Positions 22,850 to 35,546 are shown, counted from the first letter of the stretch. The stretch: 64,000 bases of DNA from Selaginella tamariscina (GCA_003024785.1 PUQB01000614.1:62001-126000), one strand, 5' to 3'. Translations and numbers: made by a program. The notes: generated from the letters alone by a model not told the origin.

Positions 22850-23539
22850 GGCGGGATTAATCTCGCCACCCCTTCTATGCCTCCTGAAATGGTGGGCGGG
22901 ATTAATATCGCCACCTTTTTGGAGCCCTTGAATGGGTGTGCAGGATTAATCCCGCCACCCTTCTCGGTCTCAAAGAGAGCTGGGCATGATTTATTTGGCA
23001 CACCTCTTCAGTGACTCTAGAAAGGTGGCGGGATTAATCTCGTCCACCATGTAAGGGATGGTGAAATGAATCTCGCCACCCTTCTTAGTCCCTTTTATTG
23101 GTATGTTGTAAACTTTCTACGTCTCAGACAGAGACATTTGGGATTGGTTTGACTCACCAATGGAGGAAAAAAAGAAGGGTGGCGGATTCATCCCTCCACT
23201 AGGCATAGAAGGGTTGCGGATTAATCCCGCCGCCTAGGCCCTTCACACAGCCATTGCAGCGGGATTAATCCTGCCGCTCTTTGGTTAGTCTCATGGGCAG
23301 CGGAATTAATCCTGTCGCTCATGAGGCTAACCGAATAGCCTGCATGAAGGGTAGCGGGATTAATCCTGCTGCTCATGACATGCATGAAGGGCCTCGGCGG
23401 CGAGATTAATCCTGCCGTCGAGGCTCTAACTATATAACGGCGGGATTAATCCTGCCGCCAACGGGGCTAACCATATAGCAGCGGGATTAATCCTGCCACC
23501 CACGGGGCTAACCAAAGAGCAGTGGGATTAATCTCGCTG

Positions 23540-23541
<2 letters not shown>
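22850..23541. repeat. Palindrome array A: 14 units of GGCGGGATTAATCCCGCC type
   Basis: Fourteen imperfect palindromes centred on ATTAAT occur within 0.7 kb, spaced roughly 30-90 bp. Clear units lie at 22850-22867, 22895-22912, 22941-22956, 23025-23048, 23216-23234, 23257-23279, 23297-23320, 23351-23373, 23439-23459, 23479-23500 and 23520-23541. Both half-sites (GGCGGGATTA and TAATCCCGCC) are kept while spacer sequence varies. Some spacers also repeat (GGGGCTAACCA, GCATGAAGGG). It follows the right end of E1 directly. I know of no named element with this structure. Confidence 0.85.
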
Positions 23542-23577
<36 letters not shown>

Positions 23578-24140
23578 CACATATATATATTATATAATTA
23601 TATATATATAATATATGTATATGTATATGTATATGTGTGTTAGGAGAGTGTGTGTGTGTGTCAAGATAGACAAATCAGATAAAATTATAGTAATACACAT
23701 ACACATATGTATATGTATAGTATATCGTATGTGTGTGCTAAATAAATTAAATTATACATACACCACACACACACACTTATATAATGTATATGTATATGTA
23801 TATATAAGAGTGCATGTGTGTGTGAGAGATAGATAAATAAATAAATAAAATTATACAGATACTGATACACATAATATGTATGTATATATGTACATAGGTA
23901 TATATATAGTGTGTATATGTATATCGTGTGTATGCGTGTGTGAGCGAAACAAATAAAATCATACAGATAAACAAACACACACACACACACACATATATAT
24001 ATTGTATGTATATATATATGTATAGGAGTGTGCATGTATGTGTAAGAGATAGATAAATAAATTATATTGTTAAGATACACACACATATAAATGTATATAT
24101 GAATAAAAATAAATAAATAAACTCAGGAGTGTGAGTGTGA
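23542..24140. repeat. Microsatellite block, AC/AT/GT-rich
   Basis: (AC)n at 23543-23576, then alternating AT, GT and GTAT tracts. Long Tyr/Ile/His/Val open frames here are artefacts of the dinucleotide composition. Confidence 0.85.
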
Positions 24141-24440
24141 GAGAGAGAGATCTCACCTATGTGTGAGAGAGGGAGATTTCATAGCCGCCGCCTCCGCCTT
24201 GCTTTTTGAAACCCTAAGAATATACCTAAATCTTAAAAGGAATAGAATATATATTAACCCTAATCAAATATTCCTTTAAAGAATATACTTAAACCCTAAA
24301 AAGAATAAAAAAATAGATTCACCTTAAACGAATATTCTTTCATTATATTATCAGCGTGTGCGTGGGTGTATCACATACACCTCAAAAAAAAAACATGCAA
24401 GGTTTAACATGTGTGTGTCTATGAGAGTGTAGCAATACAT
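24141..24440. other. Short non-coding spacer with telomere-like AAACCCTAA motifs
   Basis: Contains GCCGCCGCCTCCGCC, AAACCCTAA at about 24210, and related copies near 24250 and 24290. No gene was recognised. Confidence 0.4.
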
Positions 24441-25170
24441 ATATACACACATAAATTATACACATAGACATACATACATATTAGTACATATAATAAAGAG
24501 ACAAAGTACATATTATGGATTATGCATGGTGTGTATGTATAAGAGAAGAGAGACAGTACAATTTGGGATCATGCATGATGTGTATGTTTGAGAGAAGAGA
24601 GACAGTACATATTAACATTGGATCATGCATGAGTGTTAACAAATTAAATTCATACACATTGCATATATTAGTACACATATATACATACACATGTATACAC
24701 ATAGACATACATACATATTACATGTGTGAATTCATAAATAGGGTTTAGGGTTTAGGTTTAGGTTTAGGATGATCATGCATGGTGTGTATATATGAGTGAA
24801 GAGAGAGTGTTAAAAAAATTAATTTTGTACGCATGCATATATTAATACACATATATACATACACATATTATACACCAGATATACATACATAGTACATAAT
24901 ATTATAACATCAGTACATATTATGGATCATGCATGGTGTGTATGTATGAAAGAAAAAGACATGCTACATATTATGGATCATGATTATGCATGGTGTGTAT
25001 GTATGAAAGAAGGGATTATGCATGGGACACTGTGTATGTATGAAAGAAGAGAGAGAGTGTTAACAAATTAAAATCGTACACATTGCATATATTAGTACAC
25101 ACACATATATATATATATATATATACACACGTGTATACACACAAGACATACATATATATTATATGTGTAA
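24440..25170. repeat. Irregular tandem repeat built on ATCATGCATGGTGTGTATGT
   Basis: The word (G)AT(C/T)ATGCATG(G/A)TGTGTATGT recurs about seven times between 24515 and 25045. It is coupled to AGAAGAGAGA and to TACACATATATACATACACA. A telomere-like GGGTTTAGGGTTTAGGTTTAG lies at about 24740-24760. Confidence 0.75.
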
Positions 25171-25389
25171 ATTCAATGTGTTACATACACACAGATTGAA
25201 TACATAAAATCATACATGCGTTGAACATGATGTTTTTCAATAAAGAAGCAACATATAATTTCTCATGTTTTGGTTTAGGGCAATGTGCATGTATGTGCAT
25301 ATGTGTCTGTGTAAGTGCTTCTAATGCGTGTGCACGTGTATATATAAATTTATGATTGTGTTTATATATGTGTGCAAAACAAACATCAA

Positions 25390-26190
25390 ATAATTAAGAA
25401 AATAATATTAATAAACACACTATGAACATATTTTAAATTATACATATAATATCTGATTTATCTAATATATAGCCATATATATTTTAATAATATATATTAA
25501 TTTAATATTGATAATAAGGTTTAACACTGGAATATTCTTGAAATAATAAGAATTTAATTGAGAAAATCCCATTAATATATACAAATGTAGATCAAGTACT
25601 GAAATAATTAACTAAATTAATTATGATAATTCATGTTTAAGATTGGAATATTCTTGGAACAATAAGAAAATAATAAGATATCTCATTAATATAAAGAAGA
25701 TTAATTACTCAAGTAATTAAGAAAAGGATATTAATATAAACACTATGAACATATTTTAAATTATACATAATAATACATCATTTTATTTAATACATAGTCA
25801 TATATAGTTTTAATAATATATATTAATTTAATATTGATAATAAGGTTTAACATAGGAATATTCTTAAAATAATAAGAATTTAATTGAGAAAATCCCATTA
25901 AATATACAAGTGTAGAATAATTACTGAAATAATTAAGAATAAGACTAATGTAATTATGATAATTCAGGTTTAATATTAGAATATTCTTTGAATATTAAGA
26001 AAATAATAAAGAATATCCCATTAATAATAGGAAATGTAAATTAATTACTCGAGTAATTAAGAAAATAATATTAATAAACAGACTATGAATATATTTTAAA
26101 TAATACATAATAATATATCAATTATATATATATATTATATATATAATATAACTTAATAATATATACTTGAATATTAAGAATGTAGAATAA
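25390..26190. repeat. AT-rich tandem repeat, about 320-340 bp, three copies
   Basis: AATTAAGAAAA(T/G)(A/G)ATATTAAT followed by ACACTATGAACATATTTTAAA-type sequence starts near 25393, 25715 and 26054. Each unit contains GGAATATTCTT and AATTTAATTGAGAAAATCCC-type words. Confidence 0.75.
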
Positions 26191-26735
26191 TTACTAAAAT
26201 TTTGTAATTTAAACAACTTGAATCACTTGAATGACATAAATGCAATTTTATAACACTCATTGGAATTTGAGAGTATATATGTCAGAGTGTCAGTTATTTG
26301 TGTCAACTCATCTTAAATTTATTTTCTGTTCTTTTCAAAATTTTTAAATTTCTGACACAAATATTGTTGGTCTGACATGTAAATTGAAAATGCATTTAAT
26401 TTCCTACTCAAATTCAGATTTGGTTCTTTCTCCGGCAAGAGTTTCTTTATTTCTTATTTTTCACTCTTTAGATTTTCTTTTTTCTTCATAATGATCAGCT
26501 CAGAAGCGATATTAAATTAGGTGCTATTGTTATAAGAAAACACGATGCCTTCAGTGCTATTTACAAGTAAGTATTATAAATAAATTTAGATATACTTATA
26601 AAGATTTACTCTCTTACATTCTCTTCTTAAAATTAAAATTTAGGGGTTTAGGAATGCATTAGGATTACAATATATTCCGTTATGGGATTTATCCTGTTTA
26701 AATATTCTTCTAACTTAATATTTTTCGGTTAACCG
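26191..26735. other. AT-rich spacer, no gene seen
   Basis: A short stretch near 26505-26570 ends in a GTAAGTAT donor-like sequence, but no reading frame or partner exon could be supported. Confidence 0.4.
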
Positions 26736-26736
26736 G

Positions 26737-27090
26737 GGCGACGAGATTAATTCGGCCATTTCTTTTTCGCTTCTTAAAAGAGGTGGCGGAATTAATTCCA
26801 CTACTATCTCTTTGATAGCCATGGTAGAATTAGTCCAGGCAATGCTTCTCCGCCTCTGAAAAAAGAGCGGCGGGATTAATCCTGTCGATAACTCTCTCAA
26901 TTAATAAAGAGTTACTTGAATTTATTAGAAAGAGTTATCAGTGGGATTAATCCTGCCAAACATTTTAGGAGGCAAAGAAGGGGTGGCGGGATTAATCTTG
27001 TCACCACTTCCCTATTTAAATATTTATGGGCAGGATTTATCCCGAGATCTCTTTAAAATCACAGTTTTGGAGAGAGTTGTGGGCGGGATT
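26737..27090. repeat. Palindrome array B: about 8 GGATTAATCC-type units
   Basis: The same palindromic motif as array A recurs at about 26737-26757, 26782-26804, 26868-26887, 26941-26957, 26983-27005 and 27030-27045, with degenerate copies at 26822 and 27080. The spacer DNA differs from array A, so the motif itself is the shared element. Confidence 0.8.
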
Positions 27091-27149
27091 AAAAGAACTA
27101 AGCCTAATAAAATTATTGTCGACTTAACATCTAGGATGTTTGGAAGTAC

Positions 27150-29990
27150 ATGAAGTTCTTGTGATCATTGCAAACCATGACATGGTGGGGAGAGCCTTCA
27201 AGAAAATACCTCCACTCCTTGAACAAGTCTATAATAAACAAAAGTTCTTATTATGTATCTCATAGTTGATCTTTAGTGCCATGAACTTGCAAGAGTGGAA
27301 AGCCATAGGGTGAAGTTGTTTATCCTTGCCAATTTGAGAGAAAATACTACCAAGTTCAAGGTCTAATGCAATAGCTTCAGTAACAAAAGGTTGGTCAAGA
27401 TCTACATAAGCAAGGATTGAAGCTAAAATAAAAGCGTGTTAGAGGGCTTAAAATGCAAATGATTTGTCCTTCTGTATAAGTTTGGTGAGTGGCAAACATG
27501 ATCTTAGAGTAAAACCAAAGGAACACTACACATCCCTTACTGGATAAGGAGTTTGCTGGTTCAACACAGTCCAAACCAATTGGCTTGTCCATGGAAACCC
27601 CCTCACTCAAAAGATGTACTCAAAGAACTCCACATGATCCTACTCAAAAGTACACTTCTCTATTTTAGAATAAGACCATGATTCATAACTTTTATAATAC
27701 ATGTCGAACATGAATCTCATGCTCTTCCAAAGTTTTGAAGAATACTCGTCGAGATTATGATTACAAACATCCAAGAACTCATAAAAAATGTTTCTTGGCC
27801 ATTTGTTGGAAGATAACTAGTGTATTAATGAAACCAAATAATATCATGTTGTACTCAAAATGTTCATACTGCATATAAAACTCGATCTTCCACTCATCTC
27901 TTGGGCGGTCCTAACCAAATTGTATACACCTCAAAGATCAATTTTAATAAAGTACTTGGCTCAAGATAGACATTTCAAAAAGACTAAATATCAATGGTAA
28001 AAAGTACCGGTTTTTTTAAAGTGATTTTGTTGAGTTTGTAGTAATCCACAACCAACAATAATGAGCCATCTTTCTCCTTAATGAAGAACCTATTGTAGAT
28101 TTGGAATATTGGATGAATTTATAGACAAGTTCTTCTCAATATATGTTTTTAAGCTCCTTTGAAGAGAGTGCATAGCTTGGACCATAAGGCGGTTGGGCTC
28201 CTTTCACTAGATCAATGGGACATTGTAAGGATCGTGTTCTAGAAGCTTACTCACCTTAATCTTATTGAACACATCAGCAAATTAAGCACGTGTACTTGGT
28301 TGTGAGTTGAGGAACATGTGTGTTGGAACTTTACTAGGGTGCTGGAATACTGACTACTACAAAGATTGACAAAGAATCTTGTTTATCTTTTTAAAATCAA
28401 ATTTTCTAAAAAAATCGTGTTGATAAATGTAAAGGCTTTGAAACAAAGGTTCAAGGCTCAAAATTTGACTCCTTTGGTAGGTTGAAACACATTTTTGCTA
28501 ATAAAAATTTGACTTGTGTAGCTCGAATTGTGGCATACCAAGAATAATGGGGTACTAGGACTACTGATATGTTAAGGAAGACTACATCACAACATAACCT
28601 GTATAGGTTCAAACTCCTCAATGACATCACTTGATACAATTAGTTGGGAATCTATAACCTAAAATTGGACCTTATAGGGAAGCTTGTTCAAGGTAATGTT
28701 GTATAATGACAATCAAAATCATGGTCCATGAAACAAGTGTTGGCTTTAGAATTCAAGAGAGTCAAGGCTACTACCTTCTGCTTCGCCATATGAAGTTTAA
28801 TTCGTGTTGCAAAAAAATTCACTAACTCGAGAAAAACAGAATAAAACCAGATGTTTGTTTGGGATTGTTTAATCAAATGTCTTCAATTATGGTTGGACTT
28901 ACTCATTTAAATCTTCCTTGAGCTTGTTAAGAACCTTGAAATTGTTGACTCTCATGATGGATGTGATTAACCATACACTTTGGTTTGTTGATCATGATGT
29001 GCCCATGACTACTATAGTAAACATACAAACACTACATTAGAGGTCCACAAAGTTGAGTTTGGATTTTACCTCACACTCCATGGGAATTAGACTTGAATTG
29101 GACTTCTTGCGAGAATTGGGGCATGAGCTACAATCTGTGGTATCGGTGGTGATGTTTATTGTTCCTATTGAGCCCAAATATACTTATGTGGTGCTACCTA
29201 GAATTGTTTCAAGAGATGCTCAAATAATTGATTATGGCACAAAACAACACAATTATTGACTTTAGTAAAGGACTTTGGCTCCTTGTAAAAGGAGGTCCTT
29301 GACATCATTGAGTAGTACAAGGCTTCCTCATCCCATGGTACATCACATGTTAAGAGACGGAACTCAAATGCATAAATTGATGTAGGATAGTTATTTTGGG
29401 TGAGCTGATGAATCTTATTGACTATTGTGTGAACACTATTAATGTCACCGAAGCAATTTTTTACAAAGTTGTACAACATGGAGAACCTTTCTTCATAAGG
29501 GGCAAACAAGACCATGCGATGTCGATAAACAATAAATTAAAGGATTCATTGGGATAACCAAGTGGACTTGGTTCATAAATCCTTGAAATTGAGATTGGAT
29601 ATTGTCAAACTTCTCCAGTAAGCTAACCTTTAGTTCATATGCACATGTGGTAACACTTGAGCTTGATGGCCTGCGTTAGAGTTGTCGCACTTGTGTGATA
29701 GCTCATCCACTTGCCTTGTTAACTTTTGCTATTGTACTTTCTCATTCACCAACCTTTTGTTCTTTGCCACTAACCATTGATATTTTCTTGCTCCGAATTG
29801 TTGAACATGGTGCATAAGTAGTTCTAATTTGGAAAACATAAGATTATAGTCTTGTTGAGTTACCATGAACATTGCCTTGGTAAAATAAGAACCTTTGGGA
29901 TTTTGATACATATAGGCTGGAGTCAAGAACCAAATATGAAGCAAATATCAAATCTTATTTATAAACAAAAGAGAATGAAGAATAACAAGA
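27150..29990 (-). mobile_element. Decayed Ty3/gypsy retrotransposon body (gag-PR-RT)
   Basis: Minus-strand fragments lie in the correct order from right to left. Gag (29515-29198) has FGDINSVHTIVNKIHQL and a PWDEEALYYSM tail. A protease-like stretch is at 28876-28688 (LLNSKANTCFMDHDF, with the catalytic D lost to N). Reverse transcriptase is at about 28080-27640 (VVDYYKLNKI, then KIDL-GVYNLVR, then a mutated region where the YLDD box should be, near NHNLDEYSSK). Numerous stops and frameshifts show it is long dead. No LTRs were recognised at either end. Confidence 0.7.
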
Positions 29991-30660
29991 GAATAATTAA
30001 TTAAACACAAGAATAACCACAATTTGTGTTGAACCATAATGCTTTTTACACATGTATTACATGCATACAAGATGAGAAGAACATGTACATTATTGTCTAT
30101 GTATGGAGTATACAACACATTTGCAAAAAATTAATTTTATATTGCTAACGAAGATTAAATCAAAGGGTTAAACTTTTCTAGTAAATATTACTGAAAAATT
30201 AGTATTTAAACCATTACTTTCAGATAAAGCATGCATATTACTATGTTCTGCAACTTTAAAACTTAAATTTAAAACTCATTGAATTTGAAGTTCTAAAGTT
30301 ATAATAAATATGTGTGTTACACACACACACACATAATTTACAGCAAATTTTTGAAAATTATCCTAATATTATAAATATACATTATAATTTTTAAACGTAT
30401 GTGTGTTAAACAGCATAATTTTTTGAACAATTAATCAGTGGACAATACTGCAACTTAATGCAAGTATGTTCATGTCAAAGGTATTATTTTAGCACATTTA
30501 GGGTTAAAAAAACCAGGGTTTTAGGTACAGAATGTAGGTCGTGTGCTTGCTTATTCTTCCGTGTGTTAAAATCAAAGATCTAGTGTACCCATTTTCAAAT
30601 TTTCTTTTTATTCTATTATATTTTACATTAGTAAAATAAATAAATATTTCTGTTTTTTTC
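29991..30660. other. Intergenic, AT-rich
   Basis: No coding evidence. It has a short (AC)n at about 30319-30332. The part after 30480 may be promoter or leader for the downstream multi-exon gene (CCAGGGTTTTAGG is telo-box-like). Confidence 0.4.
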
Positions 30661-30668
30661 AACATTAG

Positions 30669-31367
30669 AAGCACTAAAAGAAAAATATGGTGTCTGGATC
30701 ACAATCTCCGAAGCTCAAGGTACTCAAATAAATTAACAAAAATTTATTTATTCATCACAATGTATTTGTTTATTAACATATTTACATGTTTAATTATCAT
30801 ATTTATTATCAAAATGTATAATAAATTTGCTTGTTCACTGTGCTTTTATTTCTTCTAGCAAGGTTCGAATCCTCTCAGCCTACTTCGGATGTTCAAGGTA
30901 CTGATTACAATATAATTACCAAAACAGGCATATTTACATACGTAACAATTTAATATTATGTATCTTATATTTCACATAAATGCATATTTATTCTCGTTTT
31001 ATACTTTGCAGCAAGGTCTGCTCAGCCTCCTCCGGACGTTCAAGGTACTAATGTTAGAACACCAATGTAGTAATAATACAATATGTGCTAGTATATGATA
31101 TGTTTGTTAGAACAGAACTGTGTGTGTGTGTGTGTGTTGTGTGTAGATAGATAGATAGATACTATGTATGCAATATTATAGACACGTTAAGATTACATTA
31201 TATGTATGCGCTAGTGCATGACACATTTTTGTGTTTTTTCATACCTGTTTCTTTTATAACTTGCGACAGCGACCTCAGAATCTGGGCCGCCTCCAAATGG
31301 TCAAGGTACTATTATATATTAATGGGTTTATGAATAATATCTTATGTACCGAAGTGTTTCTAATGTG

Positions 31368-31418
<51 letters not shown>

Positions 31419-32035
31419 CAACAGGATGATTATGTATAATACTTAGGAAATTAGTAATGTTATCAAATTATATATTAGTAATGTCCTTTGCGTTTCCAGT
31501 AAATTCCGATGGCGAGGAGATGGCTGACCTAGGTAACATCAGTACACACATAGACACGTACATACACTTACACACAGACATGTGAATCATCCATAAACTT
31601 TGTTTTCATTTCAGAGAGTTCCTCGGATGTGGAAATGGTTGGTCAAGGTGTGTTTATATATATATATATATATAAAGATAGAAAAGATAGATAGATAGAT
31701 ATAGATATATTTACTGATTTTCTTTCCTTGTTGGCTTTCTACTAGTAAATTCTGATGGCCGAGTGCGCGTATCTAACGAAGGTAAACTCAGATAGCATAG
31801 TATTAATACTATGGACTAAATATTAACATGTAATTTAGTAATAATATACATAATACTTTATATTAATATTTTTTCAGGAACTCCTCTGGATATAAACGAA
31901 CCATTGAGTGAGAAAAGGAAAAGGGGAAGGCCTAGGAAAACAGGCAATATTTTATTTGAGCTTAAACCCAAGGATCCCAAAAAGGTTAAAGCTGGTAGAA
32001 TCTCGGCAGCATTACGAGCAGAGAAACTTAGCAAG

Positions 32036-32097
<62 letters not shown>

Positions 32098-34609
32098 AGA
32101 GAAGAGCGCCAGTGCACATAACTGCAGACATATGCATACATAAGCACTGTAGGTATAAGTTGTGTATGTATACATATGTATATATTATATGAATATGTAG
32201 TTAGCCACATGTATACACATAGAAACTCTTTTTAGTTTTTACAAGTACTAAAAGATAATATATATGTGCATACAGTTATACATTTTGCTATTATATATAT
32301 ACAACATTTATATAGTTAGCTTACTAATTAGAGAATACAACGATGCATACATACGTACATATGTATATACACATGTGTGCGCGCACGTGTGTTGATATTC
32401 TTTGTTTTACAGCCTAAAGAGAAGCCATATACAAATGGTAGCGGTTCGCTCCCGCCAAGCTTGAACTATGATGACGATTCGAGCTGGACACATTATGGGC
32501 TTAAGGAGCAAGAAGCTTTGGTCACATACGTCTTGAAGCACAAAGTTAGTATTTCTAAAGTAATAATATAATATTTTTAAACAATATATTTATTCTAAAA
32601 TGATATACTCTCTGTGTTTATGTATTTTATGTATTTTATATATATTGTATGTATATGTACATGTTTGTTTATTCATTATTTATGTGTACAGGTCTATTTG
32701 AGACAAAGCCTGTACACAAGGAGCTATGGTTCGAGATTATGAAGAACGTGTGTAGAGAGTGCAGAGTTCCTGCTCGCCCTTGGCAAAGCTATCGTTCCAA
32801 GTTTAATAGGCCGTTAAAGCTTATTACAAGTAAGTCTTAGTATTAAATAATTATAATAATTAATGTTATACATCATATATATTATACGTTATACACACAC
32901 ACACACACTAAGATGTATACTAAAGCATCGCAATAAATCTAAGTTAATTAAAAAATACATTATATGACTAACTTTAGAATATGAACTATAAAGTTTAATA
33001 ACCTAATAATTTTGAAAAATCTAATAATATTATCTAAACAAATAATTTAATAGGGAACTTGAAGAGAAGCAGAAAGAGTCAGAAATAGTGACCTTTGATG
33101 ATCCTATTATGAAGCTGCTACACGAAGGTTTGCAAAATAAGCCCAAGTTAGTTACAGACGAAGATCAGTTACAAAGCCCAGACTCAGGTCCATACATATA
33201 TATACACAGAGACGTGTGTGTGTGTGTGGAGAGAGAGAGAGAGAGAGATGATGATGCATTTACATGTATATATCTCCAACTTTCCTTTTTTAGGAAACCA
33301 TTCTTCATTCTTACAGAGCCCAGGAGGTACGTATGTATATAACAACTATATTTATAATTTATTTAGTTTTAATGCTGTACAGCGTGGATGATGATAATGA
33401 AGAAGACGATGAGGAACTAGATGGTCGATGGATTCGTTTTAATAATGATGAATTAGAGGCACTGATCACATATCGTCTTGAGACACAAGGTACACACGCG
33501 CACGCACATACATATATCTATATTGATATTATATACACATACACCCGTACACATATACAACTTACTGCTACATATACACATGTGCTAAGTGACACTACAA
33601 CATCAACACATATAAAGTTACTAAACTATATCCTATAATTTTAATTTAGAAGTTAACTTTTAATAATATAGTTAATTGAAAATTATAGTATTATAAATAG
33701 TTTTAGTAATATTCAAAATACTACAAAATATTTACAAAATTAAAAATAAAAATGTAGAAACTGGAATGAAATTATGACATTGAAATAATACTTATAATTC
33801 CTAAACTACAGTGAACAGGTATTATACTACAAGCAAAGGTAATTATTAAACTATCTTCATTGTTATTATAGTTGCGTTTTTACTGTATCCCAATATGTAT
33901 ATAGTGTATATGCATATCTATCACGTCTCTACGGATAGGCAGGGTCTCTCTCCTCTCTCTCTCTCTGCACCCACACTAAAAGGGAGTCATATTAATTATT
34001 TGTTTAATTTCTGGTAAGATTTATTCGAGAATTCACACTCGCATAGAGAACTATGGACAGACATAATGAAGAAGATATGCACCAAGTGTGGAGTTCTTCC
34101 TCGGCCTGCTGATTCTTATCATAAGAAGTTTACTAAATTGGTCAGAGCTTATTATAAGTAAGCTTATTTAATTAGTTAGTACATAAATGCCTCTTAATTT
34201 TATATTTTCATTTAGTTTCAATTAGTATAAAGTTTTCTTTTAGTTTAATGTTTAGTAACTGACAACAGTATTATATAACCAAAATCATTATGTGTGTGTG
34301 AGAGCGAAGGGGGGGGGGGAGAGTATAAACACTTCATGTGTTTAATGCTTACCTTAGTTCTTAACTGCTTAATATTTATGTAATTATATATTTAATAGTA
34401 ATGTTTTAATTAATTTAAAATATATATAAATCATTTATAGAGAACTCGAAGAAAAGAAGAAAGTTTCAGATATAATAAGCTTTGACGATCCCATAATGAA
34501 ATTGCTACACGAAGGTTTAACTAAAATTGGAGGGTTAACTAAAGTCGGGTTTTAACTAGAACCCCAGGTAGGCCTAAGAAAGATCTTCATCTCCGTACAA
34601 AAACAGGTA

Positions 34610-34662
<53 letters not shown>

Positions 34663-34747
34663 GAGAGAGTCCAACAGTCCTTGTCACAGTGTTTATTAGT
34701 AAATTAGTATTATTTTATATACAGTACTTACTATATCTTCATAATAT

Positions 34748-34803
<56 letters not shown>

Positions 34804-35546
34804 CACATACATACATACATACATTTGCAGCTGAAAGGGAACACACCACATTTTCATATCATATGCTACAAAGCCCAGGAATAGGTAAAGCTTGTGTATA
34901 TTATACTTTTATTTATAAAAATACAGATGCTAATATTTTATAATGTATTTATTACAATTGATTTTACGTAGACGGAGGACAAGGATTTCCACAAGTACAA
35001 ACCCCAGCTACAGGTGTGTATATGTGTGTAGATAACACTCTTTTTATGCATAGTTAAACCTATGATAATTAAACTAATTTATATAGTTGAATTAAATATT
35101 TATGCAGCACAAAAACGAGATGTTAAACTCGTTCTCGGAAATGGTTAAAACAATAGTGGCAGAAAACAAGTAAAGCAAGTACAGAGAGGTTTAACAAAGT
35201 TCTAGAGGTTTTTGGTAAAACCAAGGAAGATTATCAACAAGATGATAACACACCCCGTGCAGATCCTCGTATTGTAGACTGGCTCGCAAGTTTCAACAGG
35301 TACACACACACACACCACACACACACACGCACCACGCACGCACGCACGCACGCACACACATATGACTAACATATATATTAGGCAAACTTATGCAAAGTAT
35401 TTTGCGGCAAAGCACATAGATTGGGAAGCATTAGAAGTATTAGAAAAGGAGGATTTTATACCATTAGCTAAACCTGAGGATAACTACTGGGTTTACCTGT
35501 TATTATTGCGAGGTTATCTGGGCTCAACTGGAGAAGTTGCGTGCTA
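30669..35546 (+). CDS. Multi-exon AT-hook protein with duplicated Rap1-type Myb-like domain
   Basis: About 19 exons with good splice borders. Exons 1-7 (to 31781; for example 30859-30897, 31012-31044, 31270-31305, 31500-31532, 31615-31647, 31746-31781) are 33-39 nt and phase 1, each a variant of S-x-PPPDVQG. 31878-32035 carries an AT-hook (KRKRGRPRKTG). A domain follows twice. Copy 1 is 32413-32544, 32696-32829 and 33055-33186. Copy 2 is 33383-33489, 34019-34157 and 34441-34605. Each has EALVTYVLKHK or EALITYRLETQ, then ELW-x-x-IM, then RPWQSYRSKF or RPADSYHKKF, then FDDPIMKLLHEGL. The acidic helix-LW-WQS-RF pattern resembles the Rap1-type Myb domain of telomere proteins. A second AT-hook-like TPGRPKKD follows. 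The last exon (35361-35546) ends VAC-stop. Three single-base losses break the frame. Likely nuclear DNA-binding; the true start may lie upstream. Confidence 0.6.

Noticed and set aside
22850..23541. CRISPR array
   Set aside because: Repeats are imperfect palindromes with irregular 30-90 bp spacing, no constant repeat length, no cas genes, and a nuclear plant context.
23615..24086. Open frames of 70-130 codons on both strands
   Set aside because: They are Tyr/Ile/His/Cys/Val strings from AC, GT and AT microsatellites, with no domain or splice support.
22850..27090. Homeodomain (TAATCC) enhancer cluster
   Set aside because: The core includes GGATTA/TAATCC, but K50 homeodomain logic is from animals. 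The longer GC arms are conserved too, so a simple short-site cluster does not explain it.
31858..32210. Minus-strand frames rich in Ser-Leu and His-Thr
   Set aside because: Antisense of the (TG)n(AG)n tract and of the AT-hook exon.
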